From Nitrosomonas sp. PY1 (GTDB lineage: Bacteria > Pseudomonadota > Gammaproteobacteria > Burkholderiales > Nitrosomonadaceae): a stretch of 64,000 nt of DNA. Below are positions 52,540 through 60,255 of this stretch, piece by piece. How positions within the stretch are numbered: position 1 is the stretch's first letter; the number at the start of each line of letters is the position of its first letter. Under the pieces are notes generated by a model, which saw only the letters and a list, made by a program, of their open reading frames with translations, had not been told where the DNA came from and did not search any database. The position numbers and the translations under genes were made by a program. The stretch lies in NCBI RefSeq assembly GCF_022836435.1, contig NZ_BQXC01000001.1:1066121-1130120 (forward strand), written 5' to 3'.

Positions 52540-53585
52540 GTGGTGTTTCTCCAGCCGGTAAATTGCGTTGCATAGCCTTCAGACCCATAAGTGTGAGTTA
52601 CCGCTGTTATATAATAATTGCCGCTAAAACGGTTACCCACCCCTTTGATCATTATCACTTCGCCTGCTTTGATTTTTGGATTCCCCTCGCATTGACCTTC
52701 ACCCCGAACCAAACCTAATGCGCTGACAGCTAAGGCCGCGTCAGCAAGTTGTTGCGCGTATGCTTTATCTGATATGGGAATATTCGTTATCAATGACGAA
52801 GACGGGCCAAAGGTTTTTTTTGCCAAATCAGGACCGCATTTATTACCACCCATAGAGACAGTACTAGTAGCGGTTGCGATGATGGCTTTTTTCTCTTTCA
52901 TGCTCCATCCGAGCGCCTTGGCTTGGCTGACTTGTCCTGCGGTCGAAAGTTGGGCACGAAACTCGTTGAGTTCATTCTTTATTGTTAACTCAAGGATCGC
53001 TGTTTTTTGATAACTCGCTGGCTGAAAATAAAGCCTATTATTCTGCATTACCAGTTCATAATGTAGCAGGCGTGCGCGCGCCTGCAGAAAGGCAAAATCG
53101 GTTTGGTTGGTTTGAATCAAGTATTCATGAGTAATATTACTATCTTTGGAGTTAACTGAAATCCCAAGCTCTGCTCCTATCTTGCTAGCAATATCGCTGT
53201 CTTTCATTTTGACGAAAGTACGTGTTTTATTACCTCGCTGCAAGCGGTGTCTGCGATCGTAACCTCGCACAACAAGCTGTGGCAAACTAGCTGCAAGGTA
53301 TTCAACCTCAACCAACGTTATTTCGCCGATCATTATGGTTTGCAAGGAATCACCCCAGCCCATTTTTATCTCCACCTGGTCTCCGAGTGCAAATATCGTG
53401 TCCTTATTAAGCCAATCGGGCTCGGCATCGGTTTCGTCAGTGGCAGCTAGTTCTAAAGTGAACATGCTGGGTAATTCCACCTGGTCATCCACGGTGATGC
53501 GGGTTATCTGCCACGCCAAGTTATCAAGGAGTGCAGCACCGTTCACTTTTAAACTGAATCCTGGAATCTCGATTGAGCCTGGCAT
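52536..53585 (-). CDS. Hub protein of the phage late control D family (Afp8 N-terminal type)
   Basis: A 349-residue protein of the gpD/VgrG hub type. Features are the opening IEIPGFSLKVNGAALLDNLAWQITRITVDDQVELPSMFTLELAATD, the VVRGYDRRHRLQRGNKTRTFVKMKDSDIASKIGAELGI region and the C-terminal GEVIMIKGVGNRFSGNYYITAVTHTYGSEGYATQFTGWR. It forms the trimeric hub at the base of the tube. It overlaps the spike gene by four bases. Confidence 0.88.
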   Translation of the reverse strand: MPGSIEIPGFSLKVNGAALLDNLAWQITRITVDDQVELPSMFTLELAATDETDAEPDWLNKDTIFALGDQVEIKMGWGDSLQTIMIGEITLVEVEYLAASLPQLVVRGYDRRHRLQRGNKTRTFVKMKDSDIASKIGAELGISVNSKDSNITHEYLIQTNQTDFAFLQARARLLHYELVMQNNRLYFQPASYQKTAILELTIKNELNEFRAQLSTAGQVSQAKALGWSMKEKKAIIATATSTVSMGGNKCGPDLAKKTFGPSSSLITNIPISDKAYAQQLADAALAVSALGLVRGEGQCEGNPKIKAGEVIMIKGVGNRFSGNYYITAVTHTYGSEGYATQFTGWRNTT

Positions 53586-53594
53586 AATTTCAAC

Positions 53595-54257
53595 TTACTC
53601 ACTTTCAGGTATGGTCAGAAGCTTGCCAATTTCAAGTATGCGTGGATTATCAAGGCCATTGGCTTCGGCAATCCGACGCCAGTCAGAGACGTCGTCATAC
53701 AGTGTAGCGGTAATGTTGGCGAGCGTGTCGCCGCGCTTAATACGATAAGTGGTGAGCTCTGGGTCAGTTTCCCGCTTATCCATCTCCGGTTTTATGTATT
53801 CCAAAAGATCAATATCAACATTCGCTCGCAGTGGTTTGCCTTTACCGGAGAATAAAACGAACTGCTGGCTCAGACTCGTGATTACACCGGTAAATGGAAA
53901 ATCCGATCCTACCGGCGCCTTGCCCCAACTTACCTGCACAGTTGGGGGGCGTTGCAGGTCACGGTCCATGCGGGTAAATAGAATGAGTTTATTGGTCAAT
54001 TCACGAACATCGGCGTATTTGACACCATTAACCGGTTCCGTAACATCGTAGAATAGCTTTAAGCTTAATTTTCGGCTTCCACCTCCTTTAAAAATGATTC
54101 CAGGTGCATTGAAACGCCGGTCGGTACTTCCAGATTCCCAATTCACCGATTTTGAAATCGAATAGTCAGATGGATTGAACATGACCTTTACGGCTTTTTG
54201 TTCTAGCCGGCCGCCATTTTTGCCCAGCGGCGTGATGACGAGTTTTTCTAGCGCCAT
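53595..54257 (-). CDS. LysM-containing tube-baseplate protein (Afp7-like)
   Basis: A 220-residue protein. The first 160 residues (EKLVITPLGKNGGRLEQKAVKVMFNPSDYSISKSVNWESGS) match the CIS tube-baseplate adaptor family. The C-terminal 50 residues are a LysM domain (TYRIKRGDTLANITATLYDDVSDWRRIAEANGLDNPRIL). It links tube and hub. It overlaps the disordered protein upstream and is ten bases before the hub gene. Confidence 0.9.
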   Translation of the reverse strand: MALEKLVITPLGKNGGRLEQKAVKVMFNPSDYSISKSVNWESGSTDRRFNAPGIIFKGGGSRKLSLKLFYDVTEPVNGVKYADVRELTNKLILFTRMDRDLQRPPTVQVSWGKAPVGSDFPFTGVITSLSQQFVLFSGKGKPLRANVDIDLLEYIKPEMDKRETDPELTTYRIKRGDTLANITATLYDDVSDWRRIAEANGLDNPRILEIGKLLTIPESE

Positions 54258-55675
54258 ATGCGAATACCCCGCCGATCAAGATCGATGATCAGCTTATTCC
54301 AGATAACGCGGCTAACGCGGTCAATAAGCTGAGTCCATTCGCGTTTGCTAAGACGGTCATGGGTGTGTTCCAATTCCGGCATGAAGGCTTGCTTGTCCGG
54401 TGAATCCATTTTGTTCTTTTGTTGCTGCCAGGAAGATTCAATTGTGCTGAATTCAGAGCGGGATCTACCTTCCCTGCGGAGCGCCAACTCTGGAATATTG
54501 TCATAGACTTGCGCTGTTGTCGGGTCAGCAATGTCATTCTTTCGCTGCCTTAAGAAACTGAGTGTAGAGTTTCTAAGCTGCTGCCTTATTAACGGAGTAT
54601 CAGACGCTGCTGGTGATTGCTTGGGCGTTGATAACCTTTCGTAATTAGTGGCGTAAACCGGATCCGCGCGTGTGTTTGTTGCGGTGGTAATTTGCCATGC
54701 TTTTTTAGCCGCTTGAGGGTGAGGAGAAGCGTAGTCCAAAGGCAATTCCTTGTCGATCAGCGCGCGTGAATAAATAGACGCCGATTTGCTATGACTAATC
54801 ATTTTTGTTTCTGGTGTTGAAACATTGGGTAGCGTATCTTTCTGATTGGCTTGAATAGTTTCTTTGAGGATCTGGTTTTTTTCTGGCCAGGCGTTTGCGG
54901 TGTCTGCTGCCTGCGTAGCGCTTTTCCGTTGTTTACTGACAAAATACTGATCTGAATCAGGTTGACTGGCTTCAATCGAGAAATTATCGTTCTTTTTTAT
55001 GGCAGTGGAACGAAAATCATGAGTGCGAGTAATGTCACTGTGATCGTGCCCTGATATTGACTCAATACTGGCCCGGCGTAACCGCCATACTGTCTGCTGT
55101 TGCTCCGGTTTAGGCAGAGGCTGATTCTCACTGTTTTTAGTTATCGATTTTGGTTTTTCTTCCTTTGCTGGTAAAGGCGGATTGATTACTGCGTGGTTAT
55201 CTTTGGCATTGATAGTTACAGTTTCCGTGTCGACTTCAGAATAGGTATTTACAGGGTGTATTTTTGCGAACCGGGTTTTGCAAACAGTAGAGTGTTCAGA
55301 ACTTTTTGCTGGCAAGCCTGTTTGAGTACGGTTGATAACGACACCTGTTGCGCGGTTAGAATTATCTGAATGATTTGTGTCATTTTTTTTAGAAACCAAC
55401 GTATCGGTGTGATAGGACGAATGAGGAGGCTGTTGGCGATAAACAAATACGCCTGATGCTGCGAGCATCGAGTCGCCTGATTGCCGTCGCGATTTCAACT
55501 GAGCCGGTAAAGCAAAGCGGCTGGACAACCACTCGATCAAGCGCAGATAGTGAGCCTGGCTGCGCCTTGTATCGATCACGCCTATTGGCGCGGTAGCGCG
55601 TTTTACTAGCCTTCGCGCCAATTGCTGCGGTGCTGTAGGTTCTGATTCAAAGCTGCCATTAGATTTTTGATTCAT
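54248..55675 (-). CDS. eCIS cluster protein, mostly disordered, unknown function
   Basis: A 475-residue protein between the LysM protein and a tube gene. The N-terminus has an ordered part (QLARRLVKRATAPIGVIDTRRSQAHYLRLIEWLSSRFALP), the middle 300 residues are low-complexity and polar (Asn, Ser, Thr, Lys, Gln) and the end is ordered again (EWTQLIDRVSRVIWNKLIIDLDRRGIRIWR). I do not recognise the family. In other eCIS loci this interval can hold poorly conserved proteins. It overlaps the stop of the tube gene and the start of the LysM gene, so it belongs to the operon. It may be an assembly or tape-like factor, but the sequence does not show it. Confidence 0.6.
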   Translation of the reverse strand: MNQKSNGSFESEPTAPQQLARRLVKRATAPIGVIDTRRSQAHYLRLIEWLSSRFALPAQLKSRRQSGDSMLAASGVFVYRQQPPHSSYHTDTLVSKKNDTNHSDNSNRATGVVINRTQTGLPAKSSEHSTVCKTRFAKIHPVNTYSEVDTETVTINAKDNHAVINPPLPAKEEKPKSITKNSENQPLPKPEQQQTVWRLRRASIESISGHDHSDITRTHDFRSTAIKKNDNFSIEASQPDSDQYFVSKQRKSATQAADTANAWPEKNQILKETIQANQKDTLPNVSTPETKMISHSKSASIYSRALIDKELPLDYASPHPQAAKKAWQITTATNTRADPVYATNYERLSTPKQSPAASDTPLIRQQLRNSTLSFLRQRKNDIADPTTAQVYDNIPELALRREGRSRSEFSTIESSWQQQKNKMDSPDKQAFMPELEHTHDRLSKREWTQLIDRVSRVIWNKLIIDLDRRGIRIWR

Positions 55676-56106
55676 CTCATCTCTTCCCAGCGCAAACCCT
55701 GATGCACCAGCTCAATGCTTTCAAACGCCAATGTTGCGGAGTCGGCTTTAAGATCGGGACCCGTCCATTTGACCGGTAATGCTTGCGAAAAATGCCACGC
55801 CATCACTGGTAGCCGGTGGTTGCCGCACAAATAAATCGTACCGTTTTTACGTTTTATTTTGCCTTGCATGACATTCCAGTACCAGTCCCATAAACCATCG
55901 ATCTGCGTCAGGCCACGTTTTAATACCAGGCGAGGGAATTTGGTACGACCCCAGAAGTTATGTTCAAAGCTATTCACTCCGCCTTCTAAATAAGATTGGG
56001 GTTCCATCTCTGCTTGCAAACCGCTGCATTCTGCAAAACCGGCAATCAACAGATTTTCAATTTCCACATGAAAATTGAAAGCGCTTAAAGGGTCACGGCG
56101 CAACAT
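55672..56106 (-). CDS. eCIS inner tube protein (second paralogue)
   Basis: A 144-residue tube protein of the T4 gp19/Hcp-like type. Signatures: DPLSAFNFHVEIENLLIAGFAECSGLQAEMEPQSYLEGGVNSFEH, RLVLKRGLTQIDGLWDWYWNVMQGKIKRKNGTIYL. It probably corresponds to Afp5, the tube segment next to the baseplate, because it lies just upstream of the LysM and hub genes. It is less similar to the first tube protein than expected for a recent duplication. Confidence 0.92.
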   Translation of the reverse strand: MLRRDPLSAFNFHVEIENLLIAGFAECSGLQAEMEPQSYLEGGVNSFEHNFWGRTKFPRLVLKRGLTQIDGLWDWYWNVMQGKIKRKNGTIYLCGNHRLPVMAWHFSQALPVKWTGPDLKADSATLAFESIELVHQGLRWEEMR

Positions 56107-56120
56107 GAAGCCAGCTCCTG

Positions 56121-56345
56121 TTAACGATCATCATTCGATTGTTCATTGAGATTGTGGTTGATTTTTGCAATTTCGTTTACCCATTGTTGCCGTTCCCGGT
56201 GTTCAAATTCGAATATCTGCGCATGCGACCAGTGAAAGTGATATGCAATGTAAGCTACCTCCTCATAGAGCCGCGTTAAGGGGTAGCGCCATACTCCCCC
56301 GCGCTGTCTAGCTCCACGTCGAATTCTTTTTCGCAATGTGGGCAA
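56121..56345 (-). CDS. DUF6760-type small eCIS protein
   Basis: A 74-residue protein with the segment GGVWRYPLTRLYEEVAYIAYHFHWSHAQIFEFEHRERQQWVNEIA, a common small protein of eCIS clusters whose function is unknown. The N-terminal 17 residues lie in another frame inside the preceding gene, giving an overlap of about 70 bases. A shorter start (TTG near codon 4) is possible but does not remove the overlap. Confidence 0.78.
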   Translation of the reverse strand: MPTLRKRIRRGARQRGGVWRYPLTRLYEEVAYIAYHFHWSHAQIFEFEHRERQQWVNEIAKINHNLNEQSNDDR

Positions 56346-56656
56346 CGGGTATGAATGAGACTATGGCCATGCTCGTTTATCTGCCGGTAAAGATCCTGCA
56401 AATACGCCAGGTCTGCGGCATACAGACCTTCAATGGTTTTCGGATTAATCTGTTCAAGACTGCCAAGTTTGGTGATGACGCGCGCCAACAAAATCACCAA
56501 AAGATAAGCTGAATTTCCCTGCACGCGAGGATCCTTAAGCGGCGCGATTTCATCGAAGGCAGTCGCTAACCGCATGACGCCATCGCGGTGCAGGTTTCCT
56601 TCCGCATCGGTATAGCCTAATGGCAATGTGAATGTATATTCCGTTTGCAGCATCAT
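56276..56656 (-). CDS. eCIS tail assembly protein (T4 gp26/gp51-like position)
   Basis: A 126-residue protein with the pattern QTEYTFTLPLGYTDAEGNLHRDGVMRLATAFDEIAPLKDPRVQGNSAYLLVILLARVITKLGSL and a C-terminal HTRCPHCEKEF zinc-ribbon half. It is a frequent member of eCIS operons, annotated as a tail assembly protein. The role is probably in baseplate or tube assembly. It sits between the first tube gene and the DUF6760 gene. Confidence 0.78.
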   Translation of the reverse strand: MMLQTEYTFTLPLGYTDAEGNLHRDGVMRLATAFDEIAPLKDPRVQGNSAYLLVILLARVITKLGSLEQINPKTIEGLYAADLAYLQDLYRQINEHGHSLIHTRCPHCEKEFDVELDSAGEYGATP

Positions 56657-56662
56657 TGACCT

Positions 56663-57097
56663 CTAGGCCTTCTGCACCTGTTCATGGGTAATCTCGAGCG
56701 ATTCCACAGCAACTTGATTGCTGGTGGCATTGAATGAAGGCCCTGTCCATTTGCTTGGCCAGGCATTAGTGAAATTCCAGCGGATCTTTTCTTGACCAGT
56801 TTCATCCAGCAGGATAATGGAGCCATTCTTACGTTCGTGTTTACCGTCGAGCACGGTGCGGTACCACTTCCATAATTCGTCGGAATCGGTAATGCCGCGC
56901 TTCAGTGTGATCGGTGAATATTTGTGCATGCCCGGTAACTTCCGCACATGCAGGGGATCACTGCCTTCACGATAATCAATCGCATCGGTGGAAACATCCA
57001 GTCCGCCCGCCTCTTGAAAGCCTGCTTGGGTGATGCCGTCTATTTCAACCAAAAAATTATAATCGCGATAAGGATCGGTGCGTGTACCTGTGGGCAT
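56663..57097 (-). CDS. eCIS inner tube protein (first paralogue, Afp1-like)
   Basis: A 144-residue tube protein. Signatures: TRTDPYRDYNFLVEIDGITQAGFQEAGGLDVSTDAIDYREGSDPLHVRKLPGMHKYSPITLKRGITDSDELWKWYRTVLDGKHERKNGSIIL. These form the hexameric rings of the tube that is driven into the target. The gene is preceded by a 154-base gap that may hold its own promoter. Confidence 0.94.
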   Translation of the reverse strand: MPTGTRTDPYRDYNFLVEIDGITQAGFQEAGGLDVSTDAIDYREGSDPLHVRKLPGMHKYSPITLKRGITDSDELWKWYRTVLDGKHERKNGSIILLDETGQEKIRWNFTNAWPSKWTGPSFNATSNQVAVESLEITHEQVQKA

Positions 57098-57134
57098 GGT
57101 AGCTCTCCTGTTGTATTAGTTAGTAAAAATTTTT

Positions 57135-57163
57135 TATGTACATCGACATAAGTTTTCTGACAA
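57135..57163 (-). promoter_or_regulatory. Candidate internal promoter for the tube gene
   Basis: In the 154-base gap before the first tube gene, the minus strand has TTGTCA (57158-57163), a 17-base spacer, and TACATA (57135-57140), close to the sigma-70 consensus. An mRNA from here would begin about 30-35 bases ahead of the tube ATG, with AGGAG as ribosome binding site. Internal promotion would give extra tube protein. This rests on sequence resemblance only. Confidence 0.4.
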
Positions 57164-57251
57164 AAAACATGTAAATAAAACGTTAATTCGTGAGTTCTGA
57201 AAATCGTTAACTACGGTACCTGCTTATGTGCATCGTTATTTGTGCCTGGAT

Positions 57252-58409
57252 TCAAACATTACCTCCTGCTTCGGTAGATAATTGCTGCCGATGGACGATA
57301 TGAACCACCACAAATTCCGCTGGGACTATGGGAGCAATACCTATCTCAGTTCTCACCCCACCGTTATCGAGTATATCAGGCGGATTCGTTTCATCATCGC
57401 ATTTTACGTAGTAAGCCTGTTCGGCCGTATTACCCTGCAAAGCGCCACGTAGCCACAAGCTGTGCAGATACGTATCAAGTTCCCGTTTGATCCGAACCCA
57501 AAGATCGAGGGTATTGGGCTCAAAGACCGCCCAGCCCATGTTGGCATCAATCGAGCGTTGCAAGGTGATGACCAGTCGCCTGACGTTGATATAGCGCCAT
57601 TCCGGTTCACTGCTCAAAGTGCGCGCCCCCATTAACCGGATGCCGCGGCCGGGTGTGGCGCGGATGCAGTTGATGCCGAGGGGATTGAATTGTTCTTGGT
57701 TCGAAAAACTTACGTCCGGCACAAGATCGAACACGCCCATTATTTCTTCGTTGGCCGGAGCTTTGAAGAAACCTGCTTTGGCGTCACTGCGAGCGAAGAT
57801 GCCGGCGACATGACCGCAGGGCGGTATCGGGCGACCTTCATTCACTTTTAGCCAGGGATAATAAATTGCCCCGTATGTTTTGGCAGTACTCATGATAGCT
57901 ACAAGCTTTTCCAGATAATCGTCGGGTGCCGATTGGAGATCCTGAATGGGAATATCCAGAATAGCGAGGCGGTTGCCTTGTTCCGCACAATGGTTCAATA
58001 ACCACTGTTGAAACTGAAGAAGAGTTTCAGGCTCCATAAAATTTACCGCATCCGGAGCCGCAATAAGATCGACATCAGTCAACGGCGCTAGCACTTCAAC
58101 CGCTTTCTCTAGCTGTTCTATAGCTTTAGTTTCAGCGTAAGCGATATAACAGCACACGCCACCATTCTGGAAAAAGCCATTAACCGCGTTAGCTAGAAAG
58201 CTATCGCTCTGCTTTTCGAAATAAAAATCGAAGTCTTCCGGGTGATATAACGCCGTGGGTTGCGTTCGCGTGGCAAGGGGATTGCCATTGCCATCTGATT
58301 TGGCTTTGGCAACACCGACGAAGCCAGCTATCCCAGTTGGTAGCAGCACCTCCGGTTTCTGAAACTCCTCTTCCCGGTAAACGCCCGGAACCTTGTAGGC
58401 AAGGGACAT
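57252..58409 (-). CDS. eCIS sheath protein (second paralogue, intact)
   Basis: A 385-residue contractile sheath subunit. It opens with the conserved LAYKVPGVYREEEFQKPEVLLPTGIAGFVG segment and carries the C-terminal sheath core (PGRGIRLMGARTLSSEPEWRYINVRRLVITLQRSIDANMGWAVFEPN; LWLRGALQGNTAEQAYYVKCDDETNP). Paralogous sheath genes (Afp2, 3, 4) are normal in this system. It lies eleven bases downstream of the interrupted first sheath gene, so read-through past the IS may reduce its expression. Confidence 0.93.
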   Translation of the reverse strand: MSLAYKVPGVYREEEFQKPEVLLPTGIAGFVGVAKAKSDGNGNPLATRTQPTALYHPEDFDFYFEKQSDSFLANAVNGFFQNGGVCCYIAYAETKAIEQLEKAVEVLAPLTDVDLIAAPDAVNFMEPETLLQFQQWLLNHCAEQGNRLAILDIPIQDLQSAPDDYLEKLVAIMSTAKTYGAIYYPWLKVNEGRPIPPCGHVAGIFARSDAKAGFFKAPANEEIMGVFDLVPDVSFSNQEQFNPLGINCIRATPGRGIRLMGARTLSSEPEWRYINVRRLVITLQRSIDANMGWAVFEPNTLDLWVRIKRELDTYLHSLWLRGALQGNTAEQAYYVKCDDETNPPDILDNGGVRTEIGIAPIVPAEFVVVHIVHRQQLSTEAGGNV

Positions 58410-58420
58410 CGTTTCTCCCT

Positions 58421-59125
58421 TTACTGGTTAGGTCCTGACCATTGACTTATTTGGAAGATAACAAACTCTGCCGGCCGGGCAATGGCCACACCGATCTCGG
58501 TAACGACTGCGCCTGCCTCCCGCACATCCGGTGGATTGTTTTCGGCATCGCATTTCACATAAAAGGCTTCCTCCGCGGTATTCCCAAATAAAGCGCCGGA
58601 ACGCCACACAGTGGTAAGAAACGCGTTGACGTTTCGAGTGATCTTTTGCCATAAAGCCGGTGTGTTGGGTTCAAATACCACCCATTGCGTGTTTTGATCT
58701 ATGGATTTACGCAAAAACAACAACGTGCGGCGGACATTGATATATTTCAGATCGTAGTTGGCGCTGCCGCCCAGGGTGCGCCCGCCCCACACCAGGATAT
58801 TGCCGTTCAGCATGCGGATACAGTTGATGCCTTTGGGGTTTAAACCGTCCTGTTGGAATCTGCTTAAAGGTACGGTTACATCGAGCGCACCGCGAATCAC
58901 TTCATTGGCAGGCGCTTTGTGCACTCCTCTGTTAGTATCGACACGGGCATAAATGCCGGCAATATGGCCACTGGGTGGCACGTTGATCATGTTTTTGGGA
59001 TTAGCCGGATCAGCGACTTTGATCCAGGGAAAGTACCAAGCCGCGTAATCGGTATTGCCGGGTCTGTCCAGTTTTGTTTCATCCGCCACTCCATTCTCAG
59101 GGCCATCCAGGATAGCAAAGCGGTA
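58421..59125 (-). pseudogene. eCIS first sheath gene, C-terminal part (IS-interrupted)
   Basis: The C-terminal part of a sheath protein, interrupted upstream by an IS. It includes the FYRFAILDGPENG region, GGRTLGGSANYDLKYINVRRTLLFLRKSIDQNTQWVVFEPN and LFGNTAEEAFYVKCDAENNP core. Its first genuine codon after the element is TAC at 59123-59125. The apparent start at 59089 is only a GTG inside the coding sequence. Fused to the N-terminal part (60248-61213) through one copy of the 8-base target duplication, it gives a 556-residue sheath in frame. In the present form it has no start codon of its own and should not be made, unless an internal start is used. Confidence 0.9.
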
Positions 59126-59133
59126 GAAAATAC
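59126..59133. repeat. Target site duplication of the IS, left copy
   Basis: GAAAATAC, identical to 60248-60255, lies directly at the outer end of the element. The 8-base length matches IS1595-family insertions. Confidence 0.9.
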
Positions 59134-59158
59134 CGTGCTTATCCGGTTGTCTCCCAAG
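59134..59158 (+). repeat. IS terminal inverted repeat, left
   Basis: Begins CGTGCTTATCCGGTT, then GT, then CTCCCAAG. The right end, read from the outside, has the same 15 bases, AA instead of GT, then the same 8 bases. Confidence 0.88.
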
Positions 59159-59205
59159 CCCACTACCGGTAGTATGTTGAGCATCTGCGCCAACCTGAGG
59201 TGGTC

Positions 59206-60234
59206 ATGGTTATCGACGTGCTTGAGCGAGACGATTTGCCGTTCCCTCGCTCGCTTCCTGATTTTCAGCGACTGTTCCCGAACGAAGCGGCCTGCGCGGC
59301 CTATCTTGAGCGCGCCCGATGGAGCGACGGATTCGTTTGTGACTACTGCGGCACACTCGGAGAGCCTTATCGCTTCGCCAATCGCCCCAGCGTTTGTCGG
59401 TGCCGTCACTGCAACCGAGACACGAGCCTCACTGCGGGCACCGTCATGGAACGCACCCACACACCTCTCTCCGTATGGTTCTGGGCAGCCTACTTGGTTG
59501 CCAGCCAAACACCCGGTATGTCTGCTGCCCAATTCCAGCGGCAACTCGGGCTGTCGCGTTATGAGACTGCTTTCCAGATTCTCCACAAACTGCGGGTCGG
59601 CATGGTGCGTCCCGACCAAGATCGGATTGGTGGCAACCCCTTCGATGCCGTCGAGGCCGATGAAACCTACGTCGGAGGACGTACTCGCGGCAAGGGTCGA
59701 GGCGTTCACGACATGGTTCTCGTCGCCGGTGCGGTCGAGGTTAAACAGCGCAAGCACGGTGGCAGCCTCAATAAGCGGAGGACTGGGCGTTACGCCGGAC
59801 GTGTTCGGCTCGCTGTGGTGCCAGACCGCAGTGCCAAATCGTTGGGCGGTTTCATTGAGCGCGTCGTTACGCCAGGCGCCACCATCATTACCGATGACTG
59901 GAGCGGCTACGCGGCGCTTGAAAAGCGAGGGTATCTTCATACCGCCGTTGCGGAACGTGGCGACATGCAAGTTGCCGAAACTTTTCTGCCCATCATTCAC
60001 CTCGTGTTCTCCAATCTCAAAACATGGTTACGTGGCATTCACCACGGCGTCAGCCCGCAACACCTGCAAGCCTATCTCAACGAATTCACGTTTCGATTCA
60101 ACCGCCGTTTCTACCCTTTCAACGCATTCCGTTCCCTGCTTGGCATTGCTGGTGATGTCACTGCGCCGACGTATGCTGAACTTTATACAAAAAAATCACG
60201 GCCCACTACTACATCTAGCTACCTTGGGAGTTAA
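59206..60234 (+). CDS. IS1595-family (ISXO2-like) transposase
   Basis: A 342-residue DDE transposase with an N-terminal zinc ribbon (Cys45, Cys48, Cys66, Cys69: CDYCGT and CRCRHC). The catalytic aspartates are in AVEADETYVGG and TIITDDWSGY, and the last part HHGVSPQHLQAYLNEFTFRFNRR holds the third catalytic position. The gene fills the element. The start at the ATG at 59206 has GAGG about eight bases upstream; a GTG at 59200 is possible. All key residues appear present, so the element may be active. Confidence 0.93.
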   Translation: MVIDVLERDDLPFPRSLPDFQRLFPNEAACAAYLERARWSDGFVCDYCGTLGEPYRFANRPSVCRCRHCNRDTSLTAGTVMERTHTPLSVWFWAAYLVASQTPGMSAAQFQRQLGLSRYETAFQILHKLRVGMVRPDQDRIGGNPFDAVEADETYVGGRTRGKGRGVHDMVLVAGAVEVKQRKHGGSLNKRRTGRYAGRVRLAVVPDRSAKSLGGFIERVVTPGATIITDDWSGYAALEKRGYLHTAVAERGDMQVAETFLPIIHLVFSNLKTWLRGIHHGVSPQHLQAYLNEFTFRFNRRFYPFNAFRSLLGIAGDVTAPTYAELYTKKSRPTTTSSYLGS

Positions 60235-60247
60235 CCGGATAAGCACG
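60223..60247 (-). repeat. IS terminal inverted repeat, right
   Basis: On the minus strand it begins CGTGCTTATCCGGTT, then AA, then CTCCCAAG, matching the left end at 23 of 25 positions. Confidence 0.88.
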
Positions 60248-60255
60248 GAAAATAC
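60248..60255. repeat. Target site duplication of the IS, right copy
   Basis: GAAAATAC, identical to 59126-59133. It encodes part of the GIF residues of the sheath, which therefore occur twice, at the end of the N-terminal part and the start of the C-terminal part. Confidence 0.9.

Larger units (their letters stand above)
59134..60247. mobile_element. IS1595-family insertion sequence inside the sheath gene
   Basis: A complete element of 1,114 bases bounded by terminal inverted repeats and by an 8-base target duplication (GAAAATAC). It carries one transposase gene. Its base composition is clearly more GC-rich than the surrounding DNA, which suggests recent arrival. The insertion splits the first sheath gene of the eCIS. 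Confidence 0.93.

Noticed and set aside
59134..59145. Reading the CCGG at both ends of the IS as a 4-bp target duplication in a palindromic target
   Set aside because: CCGG belongs to the terminal repeats. The direct repeat GAAAATAC just outside gives the 8 bases expected for the family and restores the sheath frame.
58987..60000. 337-codon minus-strand frame antisense to the transposase
   Set aside because: It is a shadow of a GC-rich gene and crosses the IS end, so it cannot be an ancestral gene.
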